Shown here: one piece after another, positions 36,042-45,219 of the stretch
How the letters are laid out: the number at the start of each line of letters is the position of its first letter
Position numbering within the stretch: the stretch's first letter is position 1
Source: Limibacterium fermenti
GTDB lineage: Bacteria > Bacteroidota > Bacteroidia > Bacteroidales > Dysgonomonadaceae
NCBI RefSeq assembly: GCF_041902845.1
Contig: NZ_CP159486.1
Coordinates: forward strand, 1,798,001-1,862,000
Length of the DNA: 64,000 nt
Direction: 5' to 3'
Notes under the pieces: generated by a model
Database searches by the model: none
What the model was told of the DNA's origin: nothing
Seen by the model: the letters and a program-made list of their open reading frames with translations, nothing else
Translations under genes and position numbers: made by a program

Positions 36042-36959
36042 ATGAATTTCGATAGAAGATCTTTTTTAAAAACATCTCTCGCCGGAGCCGCAATGGTCAC
36101 GGCGGGAGGAACCGTTTCGGCCGCAAACAGCCTTGATAAGTTGTCAGGCGGAAAAACATCGAAAGCTCAATTGAATATATCGTTTCAGGAAGGAATTGCC
36201 CCCGGCGATAGCCTGAAGAAGAAACTCGATTTTATGGAGAAGCATGGCGTCGTGGGCTTTGAGCCGGGAGGACGCGGACTGAAAGGACGTGTAAAAGAGA
36301 TCAAAGATGCTTTGCGTGGTCGTGCCATTAAGGTGAGTGCGATATGTGCCGGCTTCGACGGATTTATTCTTTCCACCGATCCGGCAATCCGCAAGCAATG
36401 CCGTGATACGATGAACGAGATTATCGGAGCCGCGGGGGAGTTGGGATCGGTAGGGGTGATTATCGTTCCGGCGTTTAATTCGCAAACGCCTGCCATGCCC
36501 CATACGCAGGGAACCCGCGATTTCTTGTGCGAACAATTCCATGAGATGGGCGATTTTGCTCGACAGCATGGCACAACCGTTATTTTCGAACCGCTGAACC
36601 GCAAAGAAGCTTTTTATCTGCGCCAGGTGGCTGACGCGGCTTCTATCTGTCGTGACATTGATAATCCGGGGGTGAGGTGTATGGGTGACTTCTGGCACAT
36701 GACCTGGGAGGAGACTTCCGACGCCGGAGCATTTCTTTCTGCCGGCCGCTATCTGGAGCATGTACATATTGCCAGTCGTAAAAGACGCAGTATGCCGGGA
36801 GAAGACGGTGAAGCCGACACGTATGTAGAGGGATTCAAAGCTCTGAAGTTTTTGGGATATGACAAGTATGTCAGCTTCGAATGCGGTTGTCAAGGCGACC
36901 GTAACGTCGTTGTTCCTCAGGCTTTGGAGCTGTTACGGAAACAGTGGAAGGAAGGGTGA
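36042..36959 (+). CDS. Tat-exported TIM-barrel sugar isomerase/epimerase (AP endonuclease 2-like fold)
   Basis: A 305-residue protein with a twin-arginine signal (D-R-R-S-F-L-K) and cleavage near V-S-A-A. The xylose-isomerase-like TIM barrel is seen in FEPGGRGL, SAICAGFDGF, VIFEPLNRKEAF, GDFWHM, EHVHIAS and VSFECGCQGD, which supply the usual Glu/Asp/His metal ligands. Relatives include hydroxypyruvate isomerase and sugar epimerases. Its pairing with an exported Gfo/Idh enzyme suggests that the keto product made there is isomerised or cleaved in the periplasm. Confidence 0.88.
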   Translation: MNFDRRSFLKTSLAGAAMVTAGGTVSAANSLDKLSGGKTSKAQLNISFQEGIAPGDSLKKKLDFMEKHGVVGFEPGGRGLKGRVKEIKDALRGRAIKVSAICAGFDGFILSTDPAIRKQCRDTMNEIIGAAGELGSVGVIIVPAFNSQTPAMPHTQGTRDFLCEQFHEMGDFARQHGTTVIFEPLNRKEAFYLRQVADAASICRDIDNPGVRCMGDFWHMTWEETSDAGAFLSAGRYLEHVHIASRKRRSMPGEDGEADTYVEGFKALKFLGYDKYVSFECGCQGDRNVVVPQALELLRKQWKEG

Positions 36960-36963
36960 AGAA

Positions 36964-36998
36964 GAAGTATGAAGTATGAGGGATGAGGGATGAGGGAT
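36964..36998. repeat. Tandem 7-bp repeat (GTATGAR/GGATGAG family)
   Basis: Five heptamers (GAAGTAT twice, GAGGGAT three times) follow the stop of the TIM-barrel gene. The reverse-complement version occurs at 57579-57612. Confidence 0.8.
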
Positions 36999-37033
36999 AG
37001 CGAGGTCGTCATTTCAACTGGCAACCTCGCTAT
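36997..37033. terminator. Bidirectional terminator between convergent genes
   Basis: Perfect 10-bp arms ATAGCGAGGT and ACCTCGCTAT with a 17-base loop lie between the plus-strand TIM-barrel gene and minus-strand hicB. Confidence 0.75.
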
Positions 37034-37044
37034 TAAATGCAATG

Positions 37045-37389
37045 TTACAAAATAAACGATTCTAACGCATTATTTATATAACGATTAAGGGAAATTCCTT
37101 CTCGTTTAGCTTCTCTGATGGCTCTTAAATAGGTGTCTGTTTTTAAACGTACATTCAAATTACCTAAATTCGGTTTTTGAGGCTTAATGCCATCGTTTTT
37201 GCAATCATACAAATAATCATTGACAAATTGTTGAAAATCTTTTTCCAATTCTTCCAATGTATTCCCTTCGTAGATATAGGCGCCTTTGATTCCTAAGAGT
37301 TGTCCGTATAATCTTTTATTTTCCAAATCAAATTCAATGCTACCGTAATAGCCTTTGTATTCAAGTAAATTTGTTTTATCTGTTTTCAT
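37045..37389 (-). CDS. hicB: HicB-family antitoxin
   Basis: A 114-residue protein: an N-terminal partly degraded RNase-H-like HicB fold (YYGSIEFDLENKRLYGQLLGIKGAYIYEG, with LEELEKDFQQFVNDYL) and a C-terminal ribbon-helix-helix segment (LNVRLKTDTYLRAIREAKREGISLNRYINNAL) that would bind the operon's promoter. It starts 3 bp after hicA stops. Confidence 0.9.
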   Translation of the reverse strand: MKTDKTNLLEYKGYYGSIEFDLENKRLYGQLLGIKGAYIYEGNTLEELEKDFQQFVNDYLYDCKNDGIKPQKPNLGNLNVRLKTDTYLRAIREAKREGISLNRYINNALESFIL

Positions 37390-37392
37390 ACA

Positions 37393-37659
37393 TTAATCAT
37401 CAATTAATCCGCAATCTATTAAAGTAGTTTTGATAATCGCCAAAACGTAAGGCTTTAATCGATTTTCAGGGTGAGGTTTGTGAAATTTAATCGGATATTC
37501 GGGAAATTGTTTATTCAAAAAACGTACCCTCGATCCGCCCGTTTTTCCTGTCGGGACTTCAGAATATCCAAAGTCTTTCAGAAGTTTTGTCGCTTCTTCA
37601 TAAGTAAAATCCTTTGGCATACTTAGGAAACGATTTAGTAATTTTTCTTTCGTACTCAT
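37393..37659 (-). CDS. hicA: HicA-family mRNA interferase toxin
   Basis: An 88-residue dsRBD-like HicA protein. FTYEEATKLLKDFGY and the catalytic histidine region IKFHKPHP followed by LKPYVLAIIKTTLIDCGLI are typical; the TGKTGGSRVRF loop precedes the His strand. The start at 37659 (M-S-T-K-E-K-L-L) fits the family. A longer frame back to 37713 would cross the promoter. Confidence 0.9.
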   Translation of the reverse strand: MSTKEKLLNRFLSMPKDFTYEEATKLLKDFGYSEVPTGKTGGSRVRFLNKQFPEYPIKFHKPHPENRLKPYVLAIIKTTLIDCGLIDD

Positions 37660-37682
37660 ATTATCGTACTTAATATCGATTG

Positions 37683-37713
37683 CAAATTTAAAGAGAAGAA
37701 ATATATTTTGCAA
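37683..37713 (-). promoter_or_regulatory. hicAB promoter
   Basis: On the minus strand TTG (37713-37711), a 20-bp spacer and TAAATTTG (37690-37683) match the Bacteroidota consensus, 23 bp before hicA. Confidence 0.65.
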
Positions 37714-37748
37714 CTAAATTAGTCACATTGTTTTGTATAAGGTCGCTT

Positions 37749-37756
37749 TATATTTG
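37749..37756 (+). promoter_or_regulatory. -7 box for the cytochrome c synthase gene
   Basis: TATATTTG, 58 bp before the gene, fits TAnnTTTG. A TTG at 37728-37730 is 18 bp upstream. Confidence 0.5.
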
Positions 37757-37814
37757 CAACGGCAATTATTGATAAGATTAATCTATATCGTTTTATAGCT
37801 AAATATTCTTGAAA

Positions 37815-40241
37815 ATGGATAAATTCATTCAACTTTTTTCTTCTTATAAAACATCGATTGTTTTATTGCTGGTATACGCTGCTATATTGGCTGCGGCAAC
37901 ATTTATCGAGAAGTTTGTCGGTACCGTTGCCGCAAAAATGCTCGTGTATTATTCGCCTTTATTTATTTTCCTCCAATTGTTGCTGGTTCTGAATTTTATT
38001 ATCATCCTGATTGAAAACAGATTCCTGCACAAGCGTAGAGGATCGTTGCTAACCATTCATACGGCCTTCATTGTCATCTTGTCGGGAGCTTTAACGACTC
38101 ATCTTTTCGGAAAAGAAGGAACCGTGCATATACGCGAAGGAGAAACGAGCAGTCGCATGGTTATGCATACCTCTAAAGGAACTGTTTATGAGACGTTGCC
38201 TTTTTCTTTGGAACTGACCGACTTCCGGTTGGTTTATTATCCCGGTTCGCAAAGCCCGTCGTCTTATGAAAGCGATTTACGACTCCATCTCGGAGACGAA
38301 AGCCGCGAGGCGCAAATATATATGAACAAGGTGTTGGATGTGAAAGGATACCGCTTTTTTCAGGCATCATACGATAAGGATGAAAAGGGGACTGTTCTTT
38401 CGGTGAATTACGATAGGGCGGGAAGAACGATTACCTATACGGGGTATTTTTTATTATTATGCGGATTTATCCTGTTGTTTACCGATAGAAATTCCCGCCT
38501 GAGACGGTTAAGCCGTCAATTAAAAGAGTTGAGGCTATCCGGTAAACTCCTGCCCGCAATTCTTTTGGTGAGTAGCTGCGCCTTGCCGGTCGTCGCCCGG
38601 AACGCTTCGGGTAACCGGCTGTTTGATGTGGTCAACGATAATGCCATCCCCTCGGAACATGCTGCAAAATTCGGGCGTTTGCCCGTACAATGGCAGGGAC
38701 GGATTGTTCCGATGAATACGCTTTCTTCGGAAATATTACGGAAACTCTATAAGGCGGAGCGGATAGGAACGCTCGATTCCGACCAATTCCTGTTGAGTGT
38801 ATTGGCCCTGCCGCAAATGTGGATGCAGATTCCGTTTATTGTTTATTCGAATAACGATATGGCGCGCGAATATGGGCTGTCGGAAGACGCGTTTTCCTAC
38901 GGAGAGGCTTTTGACGATGAGGGCCGTTATAAGTTTGCCGCCGCTCTGCAAGAAGCATTCGCCACACCGCCGGCGCAACGCGATAAGTACGACAAAGACC
39001 TTATCAAGGCAGATGAGAAAGTCAACACGCTTTATCAGTTGTTTCATCATACCCTGCCGGCTGTTTTTCCTCCTCACGCCGGCACGCAGCATCAATGGTA
39101 TTCCCCCGGCGGCGATCTATCGGCTTTTTCGGGAGAAGATTCCCTGTTTGTTTCAACGGTTTTTGACGAATACCTTTCCGAAGTCCGCCTTTCAGTCAAA
39201 AGCGGCAATTGGCAGAAAGCGGATGCCCATCTTGCCTCTATTGCCGATTATCAACAAAAGAAAGATATCGTCTCTCAAATCCGTCCCGAAAAAATACAAG
39301 CCGAAGTCCGTTATAATCGCTTGCATATTTTTCAGACGTGTAAAAAAGGATATCTGATATTGGGAGGGCTTCTCTTGTTGCTTTCCCTCACGAGTTTCTT
39401 TTACCGGTGGAAATATTTCACCCTTATGGAGAAGAGCCTTTTTTTGGGGATGGTGGCGGTATTCGCTTATCATGTTTATGGCATGGCTTTGCGGTGGTAT
39501 ATATCGGGTTATGCTCCCTGGAGCAATTCGTATGAAACGATGGTTTACGTTTCGTGGGCGACCGTTTTGGCCGGGTTGATTTTGGGGCGTAAGAACAGTA
39601 TCATCCTTTCCCTTGCTGTTTTGTTTGCGGGAATGATTTTATTCGTTTCCGGACTGCAATGGATGGACCCTCAAATCACCCCTTTAGTGCCTGTATTAAA
39701 ATCGCCCTGGTTGATGTTTCATGTGGCGGTAATCGCTTCGGCTTACGGATTCTTCGGCTTCGGTTTTTTATTGGGAACGGCAACGATAAGCTGGATGGCC
39801 TTTGGAAAGAAAGAGGCCTCCGTAGAACGCCGCATCCGGGAACTGACGCTCATGAATCAACTATCGCTCCTTACCGGATTGGCTCTGATGACGATCGGCA
39901 TTTTTCTGGGAGCTGTTTGGGCCAATGAGTCGTGGGGACGTTATTGGGGATGGGATCCCAAAGAGACCTGGGCGCTGATCGTGATGGTGGCATATGCGGT
40001 GGTCACCCATCTGCATTTGGTCAAAAGATGGAATAATGCATGGTTGTTTAATCTGTGTTCCGTTTTTGCTTTTACAACCGTGCTGATGACGTTTTTGGGA
40101 GTCAACTACTTGTTGAGCGGCATGCATTCGTACGGGCATACCGAAGGAGCGCCGAGGATTTTCGGCTATATCCTTCTTTTTTATGGCTTCGTGAGTGTGT
40201 TGGGTGTGGTTTCGTTTCGGAAAAGAAGAGCCTCCTTCTAA
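37815..40241 (+). CDS. Fused ResB-CcsA cytochrome c synthase (system II)
   Basis: Attaches heme to CxxCH motifs of exported cytochromes c. About 808 residues. The N-terminal third is ResB/CcsB-like with membrane segments and a periplasmic part containing RGSLLTIHTAFIVILSG and KVLDVKGYRFFQASYD. A soluble middle region follows (about 250-500). The C-terminal CcsA part carries the heme-handling WWD motif WGRYWGWDPKETWA and flanking histidines (THLHL, GMHSYGH). Start ATG 37815 is preferred over TTG 37809. It can serve the tetraheme fusion 3.3 kb upstream. Confidence 0.9.
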   Translation: MDKFIQLFSSYKTSIVLLLVYAAILAAATFIEKFVGTVAAKMLVYYSPLFIFLQLLLVLNFIIILIENRFLHKRRGSLLTIHTAFIVILSGALTTHLFGKEGTVHIREGETSSRMVMHTSKGTVYETLPFSLELTDFRLVYYPGSQSPSSYESDLRLHLGDESREAQIYMNKVLDVKGYRFFQASYDKDEKGTVLSVNYDRAGRTITYTGYFLLLCGFILLFTDRNSRLRRLSRQLKELRLSGKLLPAILLVSSCALPVVARNASGNRLFDVVNDNAIPSEHAAKFGRLPVQWQGRIVPMNTLSSEILRKLYKAERIGTLDSDQFLLSVLALPQMWMQIPFIVYSNNDMAREYGLSEDAFSYGEAFDDEGRYKFAAALQEAFATPPAQRDKYDKDLIKADEKVNTLYQLFHHTLPAVFPPHAGTQHQWYSPGGDLSAFSGEDSLFVSTVFDEYLSEVRLSVKSGNWQKADAHLASIADYQQKKDIVSQIRPEKIQAEVRYNRLHIFQTCKKGYLILGGLLLLLSLTSFFYRWKYFTLMEKSLFLGMVAVFAYHVYGMALRWYISGYAPWSNSYETMVYVSWATVLAGLILGRKNSIILSLAVLFAGMILFVSGLQWMDPQITPLVPVLKSPWLMFHVAVIASAYGFFGFGFLLGTATISWMAFGKKEASVERRIRELTLMNQLSLLTGLALMTIGIFLGAVWANESWGRYWGWDPKETWALIVMVAYAVVTHLHLVKRWNNAWLFNLCSVFAFTTVLMTFLGVNYLLSGMHSYGHTEGAPRIFGYILLFYGFVSVLGVVSFRKRRASF

Positions 40242-40535
40242 CTTCCCCTAAAAAAGGGGCAAGAACGGCTGGCTATGTATTATCCGTTGCTGTCCGTACT
40301 GAGTCAGCCTCTTCGGGAGGCGGCGGGCGGGGGAGTACCGGGAAGCGGGGAGAGGGTGGAAAGAATACGGAATTTTTTTTAGCAGATAATTCCCTGTAAA
40401 TTTCCGATTTCATCAATAATTTTATTACTTTGCAGCATATTTGATAAAGTCCGTCTTTTTGGGTCGAGATTTCAGATTTAAAATTTCAAATTAAAGATTC
40501 AATTTCAGAATTTATCGTTCAATCAAAATCCCTTT
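40242..40535. other. Spacer before ftsX
   Basis: No coding signal. It has a short C4/G4 hairpin (40245-40259), a 5-bp GCCTC/GAGGC hairpin (40307-40321) and a G-rich tract (about 40315-40360, several runs of three or more G). AT-rich DNA follows up to ftsX. Confidence 0.45.
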
Positions 40536-41414
40536 ATGTCGAAAAAGAAAAAGGTCTCAACTATCCGCTTCTTAAATGCGAAAATAACATCCGCCGTCAG
40601 TATCACGATGGTGCTGGTGTTGTTGGGAATTACCATCCTGATACTTTTTTTAGGGAAAGGCCTTTCCGGCTTTTTGAAAGAAAACATGAGCTTCAGCGTG
40701 ATGCTGTCTAACGATATTACAGACCAGGAAATTACGCAAGTGCGTCATCAAATCGAAGCCCAGCCGTTTGTGCGGTCATCCCGCTTTATCAGTAAGGAAG
40801 AAGCGAAAGCCGAGCTGGTAAAAGAGTTGGGCGACGATCCCGAAGAGCTGCTGGGATTTAATCCGGCACAGGATTGTATCGAAATATTTCTTCAGTCGGA
40901 GTATGCCAATAACGATAGCATTGCGGTTATTAATCAACTCATCCGGCAAAATTCCAACGTTACGGATTTATTGTATCAGCAGGAAGCATTGGATTTGATC
41001 AACGACAACCTTTCCAAGGCAATGACCGTTATGCTTATTTTAGCGGTTATTTTGCTGTTCATATCCTTTACGCTCATTCGCAATACCATTCGGTTGAGTG
41101 TCTATTCGAAGCGTTTTTTGATCAACACGATGAAGTTGGTCGGCGCTACGAACGCTTTTATCCGGCGTCCGTTTGTAACGGATAATATGTTCACCGGTAT
41201 TATCGCCGGTCTATTGGCCGACGGTATCATATTTGCTTTGATATCCTATTTCAGCCGAGAGTATATTCCGATGCAATCGATCATCAGCCTGTTCGATATG
41301 ATGGTGATTTTTGTGGCGGTGATTGCTTTTGGCGTGCTGATTGCTACCACGGCGGCGGCATTTGCCGTGAACAAGTATCTGAAAATGGACACGAATAATT
41401 TATATTACGTATAA
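40536..41414 (+). CDS. ftsX: Cell division protein FtsX
   Basis: Permease-like partner of FtsE that links divisome constriction to peptidoglycan hydrolases. The 292-residue protein has an N-terminal helix (about 20-42), a periplasmic domain (about 45-160), then three more helices. LVGATNAFIRRPF is the typical cytoplasmic loop after helix 2. It begins the ftsX-DUF3098-uppP-truB-queA-folK block common in Bacteroidota. ftsE is not in the window. Confidence 0.93.
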   Translation: MSKKKKVSTIRFLNAKITSAVSITMVLVLLGITILILFLGKGLSGFLKENMSFSVMLSNDITDQEITQVRHQIEAQPFVRSSRFISKEEAKAELVKELGDDPEELLGFNPAQDCIEIFLQSEYANNDSIAVINQLIRQNSNVTDLLYQQEALDLINDNLSKAMTVMLILAVILLFISFTLIRNTIRLSVYSKRFLINTMKLVGATNAFIRRPFVTDNMFTGIIAGLLADGIIFALISYFSREYIPMQSIISLFDMMVIFVAVIAFGVLIATTAAAFAVNKYLKMDTNNLYYV

Positions 41415-41435
41415 AATCGATTTTAATTAACGAAT

Positions 41436-41690
41436 ATGTCTCAAAAAAACGTGGCTTTAAAAAAGGTGAATTGGATTATTTGCGGTATCGCGGTCATAAT
41501 CATTATTGCCGGTTTTATTTTAATGGCGATCGGACCTTCAACGACGGCCGAAGCAGGCTTTCAACCCGATATTTTCAGTGCAAGGCGCATCAAAGTGGCG
41601 CCCGTGATTTGCGTTATCGGATTCGTACTGATGGTTGTGGGCATCCTTTATCCCTCCAAAACGAAAAAAGATCAACAAGCGGAAGATTGA
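41436..41690 (+). CDS. DUF3098 small membrane protein
   Basis: An 84-residue protein with two membrane segments (about 11-29 and 52-72) and the conserved link FQPDIFSARRIKVAPVIC between them, as in DUF3098. Function unknown. It lies 21 bp after ftsX and 33 bp before uppP in a conserved order, suggesting an envelope-related role. Confidence 0.9.
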   Translation: MSQKNVALKKVNWIICGIAVIIIIAGFILMAIGPSTTAEAGFQPDIFSARRIKVAPVICVIGFVLMVVGILYPSKTKKDQQAED

Positions 41691-41723
41691 TAACCGTCCT
41701 TTTTATTTGCAAACTACAGTTGA

Positions 41724-42611
41724 ATGAGTATTTTAGAAGCTATTATCATAGCCATTGTGGAAGGACTGACCGAATTTTTGCCGGTGTCATCCACGGGACA
41801 CATGATTATTACCCAAGCCTTGCTGGGAATCGAGAGTACCGATTTCGTCCGGTTTTTCACCGTTAATATTCAGTTGGGCGCCATCCTGTCGGTAGTGGTA
41901 TTGTATTGGCAGCGATTCTTCAAGATGAACTCTTGCCGCATTTTCGATCCTCAAGCCGTTGCCGGAGCGAGCGCCGGAAAACGCGGCGGTATCTATCTGA
42001 AACGATTCCTGTATAAGTATGACTTCTATTGGAAATTATTGATTGCCTGCATACCCGGACTGGTATTGGGCTTGCTTTTCGACGATATCATCGACCGAGT
42101 GCTGGGCAGTGTGTCGGTGGTCTCCTTTATGCTGGTTATAGGCGGTGTGTTTATGCTGTTTGTCGACAAATGGTTCAATAAACCGTTGCCCGACCAATCG
42201 ATCACCACCCGAAGGGCTTGGCTGATCGGGCTAAGCCAATGCGCCGCGATGTTTTTTCCCGGCCTTTCGCGCTCTATGGCAACCATTGTGGGAGGAATGA
42301 TGACCAAATTGAACCGCAAGAATGCCGCGGAGTTCTCTTTTTTCCTCGCTGTGCCTACGATGTTAGGGGCAAGCCTTGTGAAAACCTTGAGCCTCGTGAA
42401 AGAACCCGCAGGGAAAGCGCTTCTTCAGGAAAATATAGGACTGTTGCTCATCGGCAATCTGGTCGCTTTTGTGGTGGCGATGATTGCAATCCGGTTTTTT
42501 ATCGACTTTCTCACCAAATACGGCTTCAAGGCATTCGGAGTGTATCGCATTGTGATAGGAGGTGTGTTGTTGATACTTATTTTTTCGGGTATCAATTTAA
42601 GCATGGTGTAA
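41724..42611 (+). CDS. uppP: Undecaprenyl-diphosphatase
   Basis: Recycles undecaprenyl pyrophosphate to the monophosphate carrier used for peptidoglycan. The 295-residue membrane protein has the BacA/UppP motifs [17 protein letters not shown] near the start and [15 protein letters not shown] in the middle, which supply the acidic, Ser and Arg residues of the active site. It ends 4 bp before truB. Confidence 0.95.
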   Translation: MSILEAIIIAIVEGLTEFLPVSSTGHMIITQALLGIESTDFVRFFTVNIQLGAILSVVVLYWQRFFKMNSCRIFDPQAVAGASAGKRGGIYLKRFLYKYDFYWKLLIACIPGLVLGLLFDDIIDRVLGSVSVVSFMLVIGGVFMLFVDKWFNKPLPDQSITTRRAWLIGLSQCAAMFFPGLSRSMATIVGGMMTKLNRKNAAEFSFFLAVPTMLGASLVKTLSLVKEPAGKALLQENIGLLLIGNLVAFVVAMIAIRFFIDFLTKYGFKAFGVYRIVIGGVLLILIFSGINLSMV

Positions 42612-42615
42612 CGAA

Positions 42616-43314
42616 ATGGATTTTATAGAAGGAGAGATCCTACATATTAATAAACCGCTTCATTGGACATCGTTCCGTGTGGTGCGTGTGGTTCGGGCAA
42701 AGATTTGTTCGAGGCTTAAGATCAAAAAGTTGAAAGTCGGCCATACCGGAACGCTCGATCCGTTGGCAACCGGCGTTATGACGATTTGCACCGGAAGGAA
42801 GACGAAAGAGATAGACCGCTTGCAAGCGTTGACGAAAGAATATGTGGCCGATATACGGCTGGGGGCTACGACGCCCTCGTTCGATTTGGAAACGGAAGTC
42901 GACGGTACGTATCCCACCGGGCATATCACCGAAGAGGCCGTGCGCGAATGCCTGCGTCGCTTCGAAGGCGAAATACAACAGGTGCCGCCCGCTTTTTCGG
43001 CGGTTAAAGTCGAAGGAAGACGCGCGTACACTTTCGCCCGCAATAACGAGACGATTGAACTAAAACCCAAATTGTTGGTTATAGAGAGTATTGAATTGCT
43101 ATCTGTTGATTTACCGACTATCCGGGTGCGTGTCGTGTGCAGTAAAGGGACTTACATCAGGGCGTTGGCCAGGGATATTGGAGAGGCTTTGCATACCGGA
43201 GCCCATTTAACCGCGTTGACGCGGACCCGAATAGGCGAGGTGACATTAGATCAATGTTTGGGTATGGAATCGTTAGAACTGTTTTTCGATCAACATATCG
43301 CCGGACAGCCATAA
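42616..43314 (+). CDS. truB: tRNA pseudouridine(55) synthase
   Basis: Makes pseudouridine 55 in the T loop of tRNAs. 232 residues, with the catalytic aspartate in HTGTLDPLATGV, preceded by LHINKPLHWTSF, and RVVCSKGTYIRALARDIG in the second part. The C-terminal PUA domain of the E. coli type is absent, as in many Bacteroidota. Confidence 0.95.
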   Translation: MDFIEGEILHINKPLHWTSFRVVRVVRAKICSRLKIKKLKVGHTGTLDPLATGVMTICTGRKTKEIDRLQALTKEYVADIRLGATTPSFDLETEVDGTYPTGHITEEAVRECLRRFEGEIQQVPPAFSAVKVEGRRAYTFARNNETIELKPKLLVIESIELLSVDLPTIRVRVVCSKGTYIRALARDIGEALHTGAHLTALTRTRIGEVTLDQCLGMESLELFFDQHIAGQP

Positions 43315-43356
43315 AGAATATGAATTATAAAACTTATAGTATCAGATATTTAACGT

Positions 43357-44409
43357 ATGAAACTTTCTCAATTTAAATTTCATTTGCCCGAAGAGCTTAT
43401 AGCCAAGTACCCGTCCAAACACCGGGATGAAGCCCGTATGCTGGTCGTGCATCGTAAATCCGGCAAATTGGAACACCGGATATTTAAAGATGTATTGGAT
43501 TATTTTCAAGAAAAAGACTTTTTTATTTTTAATAATACCAAAGTCTTTCCCGCCCGCTTGTTTGGAAATAAGGAAAAAACCGGCGCCAAAATCGAAGTGT
43601 TTTTATTGAGAGAATTGAATTCGAATCAACACTTATGGGATGTCTTGGTTAATCCCGCCCGTAAAATACGAATCGGTAATAAGTTGTATTTCGGGGAAGA
43701 TGAGGAGTTGGTGGCAGAGGTTATAGACAATACCACCTCGCGCGGCCGGACCATGCGTTTCTTATACGATGGTCCTTACGACGAGTTTAAGAGGTTGCTC
43801 TTTTCCATTGGGGAAACCCCCATTCCGGAATATATGGAACGTCCGGCAGAAGAAGAAGATGTCGACCGTTACCAGAATATTTTTGCCGTGAATGAAGGAG
43901 CGGTGGTCGCGCCGGCTGCCGGTCTGCATTTCAGCCGCGAGCTGTTGAAGCGCATGGAAATAAAAGGAATTGATTATGGCTTTGTAACCCTGCACAATAG
44001 TCTGGGAGCCTATCGCGATATCGATGTGGAAGATTTGACGAAACATAAAGTCGATTCCGAACAGATGGTTATTACCGAGGAAATCTGCGAGCGGGTGAAC
44101 AAGGCCAAAGACGACGCACGCAATATTTGTGCGGTGGGGACATCCGTATTGAGAGCCATCGAAACGATGGTCAGCACCGACGGACATCTGAAACCTTTCG
44201 AGGGATGGACGAATAAATTTATCTTCCCGCCTTATGATTTTACGCTCAATAATGCACTGATTACCAATTTTCACATGCCTTATTCCACGTTGTTGATGAT
44301 GGCGTGCGCTTTCGGCGGATACGACTACGTGATGGAGGCTTACGATGTGGCCATTAATGAAAAGTATCAATTCGGGGCATATGGCGATGCCATGCTGATT
44401 GTCGATTAG
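43357..44409 (+). CDS. queA: S-adenosylmethionine:tRNA ribosyltransferase-isomerase
   Basis: Penultimate step of queuosine synthesis: moves the ribosyl group from SAM to preQ1 in tRNA. 350 residues, family typical. Motifs include [54 protein letters not shown] and [14 protein letters not shown]. Its TAG stop lies in the first unit of a 10-bp repeat that forms the spacer to folK. Confidence 0.96.
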   Translation: MKLSQFKFHLPEELIAKYPSKHRDEARMLVVHRKSGKLEHRIFKDVLDYFQEKDFFIFNNTKVFPARLFGNKEKTGAKIEVFLLRELNSNQHLWDVLVNPARKIRIGNKLYFGEDEELVAEVIDNTTSRGRTMRFLYDGPYDEFKRLLFSIGETPIPEYMERPAEEEDVDRYQNIFAVNEGAVVAPAAGLHFSRELLKRMEIKGIDYGFVTLHNSLGAYRDIDVEDLTKHKVDSEQMVITEEICERVNKAKDDARNICAVGTSVLRAIETMVSTDGHLKPFEGWTNKFIFPPYDFTLNNALITNFHMPYSTLLMMACAFGGYDYVMEAYDVAINEKYQFGAYGDAMLIVD

Positions 44410-44441
44410 ATTGATGAAGATTGATAGAGATTGATGAAGAT
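44408..44441. repeat. 10-bp tandem repeat (AGATTGATGA family) spanning the queA stop and folK start
   Basis: Three and a half units of AGATTGATGA/AG begin in the queA stop and run into the folK start codons (ATG at 44434 and 44440). The reverse-complement version is at 55709-55750. Confidence 0.85.
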
Positions 44442-44964
44442 GGGCAAGGAGCATACTGTTTTTTTGGCGCTCGGATCGAATCTGGGTGATAAGCAGAAAA
44501 ATATGTTGACGGCTTGCGAGGAAATAGAAGAGCGGATAGGAACGATCGTTTCCTTATCCGCTTTTTATATAACCAAACCCGAGGGTTTCGTTTCGGAGAA
44601 TCTTTTTGTGAATGCCGTCTGCGAAGTATCCTCCATCGTTTCGGCAGAAGACCTATTCTTACTCACCAAACACATTGAAGAAGAGATGGGAAGGCGGCAA
44701 AAATCGGAAAACGGCGTATACCAAGACCGAATCATCGATATTGATATTTTAATGATTGATGATTTGATAATCAATACCCCGGAATGGACCATTCCGCACC
44801 CCCGTTTGCATACCCGTGATTTTGTGCTGGCGCCTTTCAACGAAATTGCCCCGCACGTTGTCCATCCTGTTTTCAAAAAAACGATTTCCGAACTGTATGC
44901 CGAATGGATGAGGTCGCAATCTCATGAAACAAGCGACCGCTATGTGAGAGACACGGATTATTAA
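44440..44964 (+). CDS. folK: 6-hydroxymethyl-7,8-dihydropterin pyrophosphokinase
   Basis: Folate synthesis enzyme transferring pyrophosphate from ATP. About 174 residues with FLALGSNLGDKQKNM at the start, the catalytic DRIIDIDILMID segment, and PHPRLHTRDFVLAPFNEI. Two in-frame ATGs lie within the 10-bp repeat (44434 and 44440); 44440 matches family lengths slightly better. It closes the ftsX block and is followed by a 21-bp repeat array. Confidence 0.94.
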   Translation: MGKEHTVFLALGSNLGDKQKNMLTACEEIEERIGTIVSLSAFYITKPEGFVSENLFVNAVCEVSSIVSAEDLFLLTKHIEEEMGRRQKSENGVYQDRIIDIDILMIDDLIINTPEWTIPHPRLHTRDFVLAPFNEIAPHVVHPVFKKTISELYAEWMRSQSHETSDRYVRDTDY

Positions 44965-44988
44965 CTCTTCACCCCGAACATAAGAAAA

Positions 44989-45219
44989 TTCGACATTGCT
45001 CTTCGGAAGTTCGACATTGGTCTTTCGAAGCTCGAAATTGGTGTCCGGAAATTCAAATCTGGACTTAAAAGCTTCGACATTGGTCTTCGGAAGCTCGACA
45101 TTGGTCTTCGAAAGGTCGACAGAGGTCTTCAATACTCCGAACCCGGGCTTCTGAAGGTCGACAGAGGTCTTCGGAACTCCGATCCCGGGCTTCAGAGGTT
45201 CGGACTCGGACTTCGGAAG
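44989..45219. repeat. Array of eleven 21-bp repeats
   Basis: Eleven units of exactly 21 bp (231 bp, no indels), typified by TTCGACATTGGTCTTCGGAAG, fill the start of the spacer after folK. Units contain a CTTC-G-GAAG dyad. Units 7-10 alternate between a GTCGACAGAGG and a TCCGAACCCGG type. On the minus strand a frame shows seven-residue units of the K-T-N-V-E-L-P kind, but only a TTG start is available and the frame runs on into antisense of folK, so I treat it as non-coding. Confidence 0.88.

Noticed and set aside
40300..40360. G-quadruplex regulator in the ftsX spacer
   Set aside because: G runs are present but uneven, and there is no further evidence of function.
44749..45132. Minus-strand frame with K-T-N-V-E-L-P heptads
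   Set aside because: Only a TTG start; it runs from the repeat array into antisense of folK. More likely an effect of 21-bp units, though kept as a test in the findings.
44989..45219. CRISPR array
   Set aside because: Same reason: direct tandem units without spacers.
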